Part shown: positions 49,362 to 57,063 of the stretch, in pieces
How positions within the stretch are numbered: the first letter of the stretch is position 1
Layout of the letters: each line of letters begins with the position of its first letter
NCBI GenBank assembly: GCA_964625885.1
Contig: CAZVBM010000001.1
Location: 67,078-131,077 of the forward strand
Reading direction: 5' to 3'
Length of the DNA: 64,000 nt
Origin: CAZRIZ01 sp964625885
GTDB taxonomy: Bacteria; Patescibacteriota; Saccharimonadia; Saccharimonadales; Saccharimonadaceae
Notes under the pieces: model-generated
The model's input: the letters and a program-made list of their open reading frames with translations, nothing else
Told to the model about the DNA's origin: nothing
Database searches by the model: none
Position numbers and translations under genes: made by a program

Positions 49362-50394
49362 TTAGCCCAGCGTTAGAGACCAGCCAGTCTTTATAGATGT
49401 CCAGTATAGCTCGCGCTACCAGCTCGGAATCGTGACGAATTAATGTGCGCTGAGCCGCCATCGGATCACTTTTAGCACCGCTTTGCCAAATCTGATTAGA
49501 CAGTAGGTTTCTCCCAATAGTCTTGTAGTGCCGATTGTCAAAGTCCCTCTCACAATAATCAACTGGCATCTCGCCGTCTTTAGCATATTTTTTTAACAAC
49601 TCTCGGCTAGGCTTCTCGGTATTATAGAGCACGTAATCAACCACCGGATACCCAATAAAGCGCTCAATCTCAGACACGTAGTCTTTAACCCGATATCCAT
49701 CGGCATGCCCAGGCTTATTAACCAAATTGCAAACTTGAACAATCGGTGCCTTAGCTTTTGCTAAAGCCTTACCTACCCCGGGCACGATCAAGGTTGCGGA
49801 CAGACTATGATATAAGCTACCAGGCGCAATCACCACCAAATCAGCCTGACTAATAGCCGCCAAAGCGCGTGGATTGACCTTAGCCCTTGGCTCTAACCAC
49901 AACTCTGGTTTATTCTTTTTAAAATCGGACATTTCAATGTTATATTGCCCTCGCACAATCTTGTCACCAAATTTAGCCACCAAGGTAGTGTTAGTTAATG
50001 TAATAGGCTCAACAGTACCGACAATGTTTAAAACCCGACTTGCCACCTTAACCCCTTCAGCAAAATCACCAGTCATCTTTTCAAGCGCCGATAAGAAAAT
50101 ATTGCCAAAAGTATGCCCCTCCATTGAGCCAGAGTCAAAACGATAGCTAAACAGATCACGAACTTCTGGCGTACGCGATAATGCCACCAGACACTGTCTA
50201 ACGTCGCCGGGTGGTAAAACACCCAGTTCATCGCGCAAAACCCCCGTTGAGCCGCCATCATCTACCATATTAACCAGGGCGGCAATTTGACTAGTGTGAT
50301 TCTTTAGCGCCGACAGCAAAGTGAAACTACCAGTTCCACCGCCGATCAAAGCGATTTTTATTTCAGTTGGAGCGAAAATTTGGTATCTTACCAT
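49354..50394 (-). CDS. yvcK: YvcK/CofD-family protein (gluconeogenesis factor)
   Basis: The family opening IALIGGGTGSFTLLSAL is followed by VNMVDDGGSTGVLRDELGVLPPGDVRQCLVAL and AGSLYHSLSATLIVPGV. YvcK binds UDP-GlcNAc and in Bacillus and Mycobacterium affects cell-wall synthesis and PBP1 localisation. I start at ATG 50394, just after the preceding gene; an in-frame start at 50436 would overlap that gene. It is the last gene of an operon with the 50405 and 51393 genes. Confidence 0.9.
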   Translation of the reverse strand: MVRYQIFAPTEIKIALIGGGTGSFTLLSALKNHTSQIAALVNMVDDGGSTGVLRDELGVLPPGDVRQCLVALSRTPEVRDLFSYRFDSGSMEGHTFGNIFLSALEKMTGDFAEGVKVASRVLNIVGTVEPITLTNTTLVAKFGDKIVRGQYNIEMSDFKKNKPELWLEPRAKVNPRALAAISQADLVVIAPGSLYHSLSATLIVPGVGKALAKAKAPIVQVCNLVNKPGHADGYRVKDYVSEIERFIGYPVVDYVLYNTEKPSRELLKKYAKDGEMPVDYCERDFDNRHYKTIGRNLLSNQIWQSGAKSDPMAAQRTLIRHDSELVARAILDIYKDWLVSNAGLRK

Positions 50395-50404
50395 AAGCCC
50401 TAAG

Positions 50405-51391
50405 CTAGCCGCGTGGCGGCTCGCCCTCTGGCTCACCCATCACCTTCTTAGACAACACCTCGTAACGCTTATTGGAAACCGACGCTAACATATAATCTTC
50501 GTTAAGTAGCCCTAAGAACATATCAAGATCATTACCATCCATAATAATGATCGCATTTTTGTCGTCAGTCATTAATTCTAGCTGCATAGTGTCGGCGTAT
50601 TCAATTAATTCTTCCTGGCTCATCTCCGGCAATTCCAGTTTTTGTAATTTAGCAAGCGTGCGTTTACGTTCACGCGCTAGTGTCTGAATAGTTAAGCCAT
50701 CTGGCAAAACCAAGCTGTATTTCTCCTCAATGGCCCTGATTTTTGCCTCAGCAATCATGGTTTTTTGATAATCATAACTAAATAGCCTTTCAAACTTTAG
50801 TGGGCTAAAAACAAATATCTGCCTACCAATGAACAGGACTTGATTATCCAGCGGCATCTTTAAGGCTACGTCGCTACTTAACGACTCAATCTTATTAACA
50901 TTCAACTGCCAAGCGGTTGGACCACTAACTGCCTGCGAGACCGATAGTCCCTTGGCAATAAAGAATGGTTCTAGACCTGACTGAGCAGGTGGCTCAACTC
51001 GTACAATCACGCCCTTTATCTTAAAGCCATATTCTTCAAATGAATAATCAGCAATCTCATTTTGACGGTTATTTAAGAAGTCCAACAAATAGCTCGCTCG
51101 CTCTACTTCTTCTAGAGAAGTAGTCAAGATCACATCTTTGGTTTTATCGATAACCTCGTATGGTATAACCGACAACCCGGTCTCGGCACCCTGATTAACC
51201 GAGTTGATTAAATCGTAAAGAAATACTGTCTTGGCTTGGTTGACTATATCACTACTGAGCTTTAAGCGAAACGGTGTAAAAAACCGATTGAATATATACA
51301 CCTCAACATCAAAATCTTTCTTGTGCTGTTCCGCCAAGTTAGCCCAGCTAAACAGATCAAATTTACTAACTTTTTCCACTTTTTCCGCCAT
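50405..51391 (-). CDS. Protein of unknown function, possibly KwaB/DUF4868-like
   Basis: About 328 soluble residues. The C-terminal third (NAIIIMDGNDLDMFLGLLNEDYMLASVSNKRYEVLSKK, in parts) resembles the end of DUF4868 proteins, the family that includes the Kiwa defence protein KwaB, but this is recognition from memory and weak. No KwaA-type membrane partner is nearby; the neighbours are a CYTH-like gene and yvcK. ATG 51391 has AAAGGT upstream and starts one base after the previous stop. A housekeeping role is as likely as defence. Confidence 0.6.
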   Translation of the reverse strand: MAEKVEKVSKFDLFSWANLAEQHKKDFDVEVYIFNRFFTPFRLKLSSDIVNQAKTVFLYDLINSVNQGAETGLSVIPYEVIDKTKDVILTTSLEEVERASYLLDFLNNRQNEIADYSFEEYGFKIKGVIVRVEPPAQSGLEPFFIAKGLSVSQAVSGPTAWQLNVNKIESLSSDVALKMPLDNQVLFIGRQIFVFSPLKFERLFSYDYQKTMIAEAKIRAIEEKYSLVLPDGLTIQTLARERKRTLAKLQKLELPEMSQEELIEYADTMQLELMTDDKNAIIIMDGNDLDMFLGLLNEDYMLASVSNKRYEVLSKKVMGEPEGEPPRG

Positions 51392-51392
51392 A

Positions 51393-51935
51393 TCAACCTT
51401 TCTGTTTCTCAATTTCAATATATTCTTGAGCCCGCTTCATGTGATCTAAATCCAAACTCGCCAAGACTTCTTCCAGCTCGCGAACATCGCCCCAGGCGTC
51501 GTCCGAAAGAGTTTGTTCGATTTTTAGATAATAGGTCTCGTGATTGTCAATTGTATCAAGGCTAATCAGTATATTGCCCGCCAAAACTTGACTGCGAATC
51601 TTAGTCACCTGGCCATAGAATTCATAACCGATATGCGCCACAATGTGTGCCAATTGAGTGTTATCAAAGATTTGTGTGTGGTAATAAACTATGGTGTTAT
51701 CAGCCATGAACCGCTTAAACACTAGCTGATGTGTGTCTTTACCATCAACTGTCTTGGTGCGGATAATTAACTTTGGTGATTTAGTTGCGCTACCATAGGC
51801 GGACTTGTAGTTCATCGGCAAAAAAACTCGGTCAAACTCTGTAAACTCTGGCCCAAACTTTCTACCCGCATATTTTAGAGGCAGAGTCGCCTTACCGCGA
51901 TCGGTCAACTTTACCTTAACAGCAATCTTCTTCAT
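51393..51935 (-). CDS. Possible CYTH-like domain protein
   Basis: 181 residues: MKKIAVKVKLTDRGKATLPL, then alternating beta segments with a LVFKRFMADNTIVYYH and a late ILISLDTIDNHETYYLKIE, a rhythm compatible with the CYTH (triphosphate tunnel) fold. The diagnostic ExExK motif is not clear; it could be an inactive relative or a different fold. AAGGAG is placed 8 nt before the chosen ATG. The start lies within the end of rnhA (20-nt overlap). Confidence 0.55.
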   Translation of the reverse strand: MKKIAVKVKLTDRGKATLPLKYAGRKFGPEFTEFDRVFLPMNYKSAYGSATKSPKLIIRTKTVDGKDTHQLVFKRFMADNTIVYYHTQIFDNTQLAHIVAHIGYEFYGQVTKIRSQVLAGNILISLDTIDNHETYYLKIEQTLSDDAWGDVRELEEVLASLDLDHMKRAQEYIEIEKQKG

Positions 51936-52353
51936 TAATTCTAGCTCCTTTTCGGGCTCGATTAGCCCAATCGTCAACTGTTTCATTTAATTTATTATTA
52001 GCGTGCCCACGCACCCAAATTAGAGTCGCCTGGGATTTATTATAAAGCCCGTAAGCCTCCTGCACCAAATCAAGATTTTTAATATCACCCTTCTTTTTGC
52101 GCCAACCATTTGCCTCCCAGCCCTTCGCCCACTTAGTCAAAACATTCAACCAAAATTCACTATCAGTAAATATCTGACAGGGTTGGCCATTCGCTAAATT
52201 CAAGGCCGCGACAATCGCCGCCGCCTCCATACGAATATTAGTTGTTTGCTTTTCACCACCCAAGGCTAGTGGGTGACCATTGCCGTCAATCACAGCATAA
52301 CCACCCGGGCCTGGATTGGGGGAAGCCGATCCATCAGTATAAAAAGTTAACAT
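51916..52353 (-). CDS. rnhA: Ribonuclease HI
   Basis: Degrades RNA in RNA-DNA hybrids. The catalytic acids are visible: Asp7 region in YTDGSASPNPGPGGYA, Glu in IRMEAAA, Asp in IFTDSEFWLN, and the last Asp in NETVDDWANRA, preceded by WVRGHANN. About 145 residues, no N-terminal hybrid-binding domain. ATG 52353 is set by a TATAAT ending 10 nt upstream; the frame extends to 52404. Confidence 0.94.
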   Translation of the reverse strand: MLTFYTDGSASPNPGPGGYAVIDGNGHPLALGGEKQTTNIRMEAAAIVAALNLANGQPCQIFTDSEFWLNVLTKWAKGWEANGWRKKKGDIKNLDLVQEAYGLYNKSQATLIWVRGHANNKLNETVDDWANRARKGARINEEDCC

Positions 52354-52363
52354 ATTACTACTA

Positions 52364-52369
52364 ATTATA
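52364..52369 (-). promoter_or_regulatory. -10 element of rnhA
   Basis: TATAAT on the minus strand, 10 nt before the ATG. Confidence 0.5.
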
Positions 52370-52377
52370 TCATTAAA

Positions 52378-52401
52378 AATCTGCACCAAGCGGTGCAGAT
52401 T
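52378..52401 (-). terminator. Terminator after the orphan response regulator
   Basis: AATCTGCACC/GGTGCAGATT with loop GCTT followed by TTT on the minus strand. Confidence 0.8.
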
Positions 52402-52423
52402 CACGAACCAGATTTATAGTCGC

Positions 52424-52798
52424 CTACTCAGCACCTAAGTGATGCTTAACACGCGAAACTACATCACTAATGACCACCTGAGACTTAACTAGATAATCGT
52501 CCGCCCCTAAACTTTGCGCTCGCTCCTTGTCCTTATCTTGGCTGAGAGCGGTTAACATCACTACTTTGATCTTAGCTGTTTCCGGTGTATTGCGCAGAAT
52601 ATCAAGCACATCAAAACCCGAAACTCGTGGCATCATCACGTCTAATACAATTAAGTCAGGCTGGTACTCCAGAGCAGCACTCAGGGCCTTTTCGCCATCA
52701 TGCACTTCCCTAACCTCAAAACCTTCCAGCTCTAATCGAGTTCTATAAACTGTCGCCAGAGCAATGTCGTCTTCTACTAATAAAATCTTTTTTGTCAT
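52424..52798 (-). CDS. Orphan receiver-domain response regulator
   Basis: 124 residues, REC only, with EDD at 8-10, Asp53 in IVLDVMMPRVSGFDVLDILR and YLVKSQV. It has no kinase gene beside it. The sequence is very close to the receiver at 15548-15910, so it may share that kinase or form a relay. AGGGG lies 5 nt before the ATG. Confidence 0.92.
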   Translation of the reverse strand: MTKKILLVEDDIALATVYRTRLELEGFEVREVHDGEKALSAALEYQPDLIVLDVMMPRVSGFDVLDILRNTPETAKIKVVMLTALSQDKDKERAQSLGADDYLVKSQVVISDVVSRVKHHLGAE

Positions 52799-52840
52799 AA
52801 TACCCCTATCTTACTAATTTTTTAAACTTATCACAAGTGT

Positions 52841-54040
52841 CTAGCGCAACAACTCCAGGGCCTTTTGTAACTGGACGTCATCTTCTGTCTCATCATCACG
52901 ATTCTCGACCTTGATATCCGGCTCAATCCCCACCTTTTCAATCGTAGCATCCTTGGCCGTAAACCAGTGCGCTACCGTTAGCTTTAGCTGACCGCCGCTC
53001 GGCATGCTAACCAACTCCTGAACACTGCCCTTGCCGTAAGTTTTTACACCCATTAGCCGCGCCTTTTTATAATCTCTTAGGGCCGCAGCCAAAATCTCAC
53101 TCGCGCTGGCGCTATTCTCATTTATTAAAACAATCGTCGGGGTGTTCTTTAACTCTGCCTGGCCAGCTGGTGCGTAAATTGTGTCCACCACCTCGCTAAA
53201 ACGCTTTTGAGTCAAAACCACCTGTCCATCAATCCACATGCCCGCTACACCCTGGGCGGCAGTTAACACACCACCGCCATTGTCACGCAAATCTAGCACT
53301 ACACCTCTTACGCCACTTTGCTTCAACTCACTAACAACCTTACGCATCAGACCAACCGTGCCCTCATCAAAGCGATATATGGTGATAACGGCTATATTGT
53401 CTCGATAATTCAGTTCTACGCTCGGATTATTAACTACCTCTCGCTTGATTGATATTTCGATTGGCTTATCGTGATTGGCTCGGTATAAAGTCAACTTAAC
53501 GCTAGTGCCTGGCTCACCTCTAATACGCATAACCACTGGCTCCAATGCCTGGCCAGCCACGTCTTCATCATCAACTTTTAGAATTACGTCGCCAGCCTTG
53601 ACTCCTGCCTTAGCCGCTGGGTTATCTTTGAGCGGTCGAATAATAGTTGGGCTGCCTTCGCGCATACCAATTTCCGCGCCAATTCCTCCGCCAATTTCAC
53701 CAGTTAAGCTCTCGTTAAACCTTTTGGCCTCGTCCTTGGTCATGTAGACCGAATGCTCATCGCCTAAACCAGCCACCAAGCCCTTGGCGCTATACTCAAC
53801 CAAAGTAGCTTTATCGATTTGACCGTCATAATCCTCACTAACTTTCTTATAAACTCGCTCCGCCAACGACCAATCTAGATTATCGCTCGGCTTTTTTAGC
53901 ATTAAGAAAGGCAACAGCTGTTCTTTACTAAAACCTATAGCCACACCAGCGACCAGAGAAAAGATTGCGATAATAAAGTAGTTGATTCTGGCTTGCTTCC
54001 GCCAACGCCGACGCACTACCTCAATTTGTTTTTCATCCAT
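52841..54040 (-). CDS. ctpA: S41 carboxy-terminal processing protease (CtpA-like)
   Basis: One N-terminal membrane helix (FIIAIFSLVAGVAIGFS), a PDZ domain (IGAEIGMREGSPTIIRPLKDNPAAKAGVKAGDVILKVDD, in parts) and the S41 protease domain with the Ser in ENSASASEILAAAL and the Lys in KTYGKGSVQE, the Ser-Lys dyad. It trims C-termini of secreted or membrane proteins and in Gram-positives regulates wall hydrolases. It sits next to the CHAP/FtsEX genes. A TATAAT (54056-54051) ends 10 nt before the ATG. Confidence 0.94.
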   Translation of the reverse strand: MDEKQIEVVRRRWRKQARINYFIIAIFSLVAGVAIGFSKEQLLPFLMLKKPSDNLDWSLAERVYKKVSEDYDGQIDKATLVEYSAKGLVAGLGDEHSVYMTKDEAKRFNESLTGEIGGGIGAEIGMREGSPTIIRPLKDNPAAKAGVKAGDVILKVDDEDVAGQALEPVVMRIRGEPGTSVKLTLYRANHDKPIEISIKREVVNNPSVELNYRDNIAVITIYRFDEGTVGLMRKVVSELKQSGVRGVVLDLRDNGGGVLTAAQGVAGMWIDGQVVLTQKRFSEVVDTIYAPAGQAELKNTPTIVLINENSASASEILAAALRDYKKARLMGVKTYGKGSVQELVSMPSGGQLKLTVAHWFTAKDATIEKVGIEPDIKVENRDDETEDDVQLQKALELLR

Positions 54041-54050
54041 AACATATTTG

Positions 54051-54056
54051 ATTATA
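54051..54056 (-). promoter_or_regulatory. -10 element of ctpA
   Basis: TATAAT on the minus strand, 10 nt before the ATG. Confidence 0.5.
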
Positions 54057-54085
54057 TCATCAAAAAGCTCAAGCTAAACTAAAAA

Positions 54086-54110
54086 AGAGAGTGCTTATTT
54101 AGCACTCTCT
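54086..54110 (-). terminator. Terminator after the CHAP hydrolase gene
   Basis: AGAGAGTGCT/AGCACTCTCT, 10-bp stem, followed by a TTTTTT run on the minus strand. Confidence 0.9.
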
Positions 54111-54132
54111 CATTACATACCCATCGAATTCA

Positions 54133-55278
54133 TTAGAAATAGATGTAAGTCAAACCTGCGGTGGATCGTTTGTAATAGTGATAAGCTCCATCACGGTTCC
54201 AGTTATAATCACTCACCCACATTGTACCGTCGCCATTCAGCTTTTCAACATACATCACGTGACCATAAGTACCAACCGCCCAGTAAGCCACTGAACCCTC
54301 ACGAGGTGTGCTACCGTTCGGAATACCATGACGTGAAGTGGTTGAAACCCATTGGTAGGCGTGGCCCATGCCCCTAAAGTGTGGCACGAAACGACCAGTG
54401 CTCCAAACCTTCCAGGCTGCGTAACTAACACATTCACGATTATATAGCCCCCAAGCGTCAATCATACTGTCAATGGGCGCGTAGGCCCAGACACCAGGAT
54501 AGCCACCACCACCTATTATGCCGGTTGGGACATTAAAGCCACCACTTTGAGCCGCACGACGCATCTCTTCTTCCTGAGCTGCCCTCAACTGGGAAATTCG
54601 ATTATTGTTCTTGTCAGCCAAGGCTTTGTAGCTAGCTTCTTGGCCCTTTGTCTCAGCGAAGATTCGGTTCTTTTCAGCTTCCTTAGAGGCCAAATCATCA
54701 CGCTGCGACTGTTGACTAAGCAGGACCTGTTCGGACTCTTTTTTCTTCTCTTCTAATTCCTTCTTACGAGCATCAATTTCATCAACCTTTTTTACCAAAG
54801 CACGCTGCATATTATTGCGTTGAGTCTCTTCGTCGATATAGTCAGAAATTGTTTTACTACTGGCTAAACGCTCTAGCGGCGTGATTTGGCTAGCCATATA
54901 CATATCTTTTATAACCAAACCGAGAGCCTCTTGATTGGATTCAATGTCCTTTTCGGCTTGAGTAATATCGGCCGCCAACTGAGCTAGCCGCTTATTGGTT
55001 TCAGCAATCTGTTCTAAAATAACCCGCTTTTCAGCGTCTAACCGAGCGATTTCCTCAGCTAAACTCCCAGCATAAACCCTAAGTTCTGCCGCTCGTGCCT
55101 CATACTGTTTATTTTGGTTACGCAAAGCGTTAATCTGCTCATCATAGCTGTTCGCTTTGGCGACATTAGAATAAATTATAGCAGCGCCACCAATCAGAAG
55201 CACCAAGGCAGCAATCGGCACAGCCGACCTGACAAGACTAGAATATGATCTTATGTTGTTCAATTTTTTTTGTTTCAT
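54133..55278 (-). CDS. PcsB-like secreted hydrolase: coiled coil plus CHAP domain
   Basis: A signal or anchor helix (AVPIAALVLLIGGAAIIY), a coiled coil of about 200 residues (EEIARLDAEKRVILEQIAETNKR, KKVDEIDARKKELEEKKKE), a Gly-rich hinge, and a CHAP amidase/endopeptidase domain with Cys283 in NRECVSYAAW and His in YGHVMYVEKL. This is the PcsB/CwlO plan, where FtsEX clamps the coiled coil to switch the hydrolase on. ftsX lies directly upstream. ATG 55278 is preferred; the frame extends to 55338. Confidence 0.9.
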   Translation of the reverse strand: MKQKKLNNIRSYSSLVRSAVPIAALVLLIGGAAIIYSNVAKANSYDEQINALRNQNKQYEARAAELRVYAGSLAEEIARLDAEKRVILEQIAETNKRLAQLAADITQAEKDIESNQEALGLVIKDMYMASQITPLERLASSKTISDYIDEETQRNNMQRALVKKVDEIDARKKELEEKKKESEQVLLSQQSQRDDLASKEAEKNRIFAETKGQEASYKALADKNNNRISQLRAAQEEEMRRAAQSGGFNVPTGIIGGGGYPGVWAYAPIDSMIDAWGLYNRECVSYAAWKVWSTGRFVPHFRGMGHAYQWVSTTSRHGIPNGSTPREGSVAYWAVGTYGHVMYVEKLNGDGTMWVSDYNWNRDGAYHYYKRSTAGLTYIYF

Positions 55279-55328
55279 TTTTTCCAAACCCTTACTACTA
55301 GCAACGATTAAGATACTAATACACTTCC

Positions 55329-55358
55329 ATTGTAGCACAAACTGCTTGCGCTTGTCAA
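55329..55358 (-). promoter_or_regulatory. Promoter of the CHAP hydrolase gene
   Basis: TTGACA (55358-55353), 18-nt spacer ending TTTGTGC, TACAAT (55334-55329). Leader of about 45 nt. Closely resembles the promoter of the RNA unit at 23795-23823. Confidence 0.75.
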
Positions 55359-55367
55359 TACTGAGAA

Positions 55368-56354
55368 CTAATCCACTTGATCTTTAAGATAACGTCGTGT
55401 TGCCAACAACGACGATATAATTGCCACAAAAGAGCCGAGCAGACAAACACCTAGCAGAATCAGCGACCAATTGTGATGCATCATATCAAGCGCCTGATCA
55501 ATCATAATACCGTAATTAAGAACTTTCTCGCGATTAATTAACGATAACACGGCATAGAGTGTGATTGTTGATACTACGCCAGCAAACAAACCAATCATAA
55601 TCGCCTCGACTATGAATGGTCCACGAATAAAACTATGCTCGGCACCGATCAGACGCATCATATAAATCTCGCTCTTGCGATTGAAAATCGCCATACGAAT
55701 CGTATTAAACACAAACAATATCGCAATAATCAAAAACACACCAATCGCTAGCAGACCAAACTTTTCGATAAACTTTGACACCTGAGCAATTTTATCAATA
55801 GCGGCGCGGCGCTCTGATGAAAATGACGGCGGATCACCAGAATCAAATTTCTTATAAACCTCATTCTCGGACACAAACCTTTCCAATTCAGACGGATCAT
55901 TGATATTTTCTATCTGAATACGGAAAGTCCCCGGCAAGACATTCTTTGAATAGTTAAAGGCTTTGATCGTACCCTCGTCGTAACCAGCCTGCTCAGCCGT
56001 CTCTTGTTTGGCCTCACCCGGTGAGACATATTGGACTTCCCTAACGCTAGTCAAGCTCTCTAAATTATTTTTTATCGCCTTAATCGACACTTCGTCAATG
56101 TCACCTTTGACGTAAATCGACATCTCAACCGTATCACGTAGAACCTCCACCGTGCTGGTCAGAGTTTTTGAGGCCACCAGGGCCACCAAGACAATTAACA
56201 AGGCAACCGTCATAATCAGGGTCGAGGCGACTGACAACCAAGCGTTGCGGAAAAAGTTACTAATACCGTAGCGAATGATGCGACGAAAGGTTATTAGACG
56301 GCGCCTAGAGCTTTGTTTAGTCCTCAGACCAGCTTTACCTGAACGCTTACTCAT
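55368..56354 (-). CDS. ftsX: Cell division protein FtsX
   Basis: 328 residues: basic N-terminus, one helix (LIMTVALLIVLVALVAS), an extracytoplasmic loop of about 140 residues (MSIYVKGDIDEVSIKAIKNNLESL in parts, VREVQYVSPGEA), then three helices. The large loop is where FtsX binds its hydrolase. It overlaps ftsE by 4 nt and is followed by the PcsB-like gene. Confidence 0.94.
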   Translation of the reverse strand: MSKRSGKAGLRTKQSSRRRLITFRRIIRYGISNFFRNAWLSVASTLIMTVALLIVLVALVASKTLTSTVEVLRDTVEMSIYVKGDIDEVSIKAIKNNLESLTSVREVQYVSPGEAKQETAEQAGYDEGTIKAFNYSKNVLPGTFRIQIENINDPSELERFVSENEVYKKFDSGDPPSFSSERRAAIDKIAQVSKFIEKFGLLAIGVFLIIAILFVFNTIRMAIFNRKSEIYMMRLIGAEHSFIRGPFIVEAIMIGLFAGVVSTITLYAVLSLINREKVLNYGIMIDQALDMMHHNWSLILLGVCLLGSFVAIISSLLATRRYLKDQVD

Positions 56355-57037
56355 CGGTATGTTCCTTCTGACTCGTCGGAAACAATTCTACCCTTATCGA
56401 TCGTAATAACCCGACGCTTTAGTTTGTTAACAATTTCAACATTGTGCGTAGTCAAGAGTACGGTTGTGCCATAATCGTTAATTTTTTCCAGCAAATTTAC
56501 AATATCCCAGGAGTGTTTCGGATCAAGATTGCCAGTAGGCTCATCAGCTAGAAGGATCTTTGGTTGACGCACCACAGCACGTGCAATCGCTACGCGCTGC
56601 CTCTCACCACCCGATAATTGGTGTGGGAAAGCCTTTTCTTGTCCAGTCAGACCGACCAAATCAATCACCTTAGGCACAGCGCTTCTAATTTCACGATTAC
56701 TCAGGCCGGCAATTTCCAAACCAAAAGCAATATTCTCAAAAACTGTACGATGCGGCAAAAGCTTAAAGTCCTGAAAGACCACACCAATACGTCGGCGAAG
56801 TAGCGGAATATAGCGATCCGCCAGATTGTCATAATCAATACCGCCAACTACGATTTTGCCAGAGCTGGGCTTAAGTTCTCGAGTAATCAGTTTTAATAAG
56901 GTTGATTTACCAGAGCCACTCGCGCCAATAACAATCACAAATTCTTTTGCTTTGATATGCAAACTAACCCGATCTAGCGAAGCCTCGTTAGCACCGGTGT
57001 AAATCTTTGAGACGCGATCAAACAAAATCATGCTCAT
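56351..57037 (-). CDS. ftsE: Cell division ATPase FtsE
   Basis: 228 residues with Walker A GASGSGKSTLL, LSGGERQRVAIARA, Walker B LLADEPTGNLDP and the FtsE-typical VFQDFKLLPHRTVFENIAFGLEI (in parts). It powers FtsX conformational changes that activate wall hydrolysis at the septum. A TACAAT (57048-57043) lies 5 nt before ATG 57037 and 11 nt before a second in-frame ATG at 57031; either could be used. Confidence 0.95.
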   Translation of the reverse strand: MSMILFDRVSKIYTGANEASLDRVSLHIKAKEFVIVIGASGSGKSTLLKLITRELKPSSGKIVVGGIDYDNLADRYIPLLRRRIGVVFQDFKLLPHRTVFENIAFGLEIAGLSNREIRSAVPKVIDLVGLTGQEKAFPHQLSGGERQRVAIARAVVRQPKILLADEPTGNLDPKHSWDIVNLLEKINDYGTTVLLTTHNVEIVNKLKRRVITIDKGRIVSDESEGTYR

Positions 57038-57042
57038 ACTTC

Positions 57043-57048
57043 ATTGTA
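57043..57048 (-). promoter_or_regulatory. -10 element of ftsE
   Basis: TACAAT on the minus strand in the 26-nt gap after prfB. Confidence 0.5.
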
Positions 57049-57063
57049 TCAAGCTTAAGCGCT

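Noticed and set aside
50405..51391. A complete Kiwa defence system
   Set aside because: No KwaA-like membrane partner is adjacent and the KwaB-like resemblance is weak; the genes around it are housekeeping.
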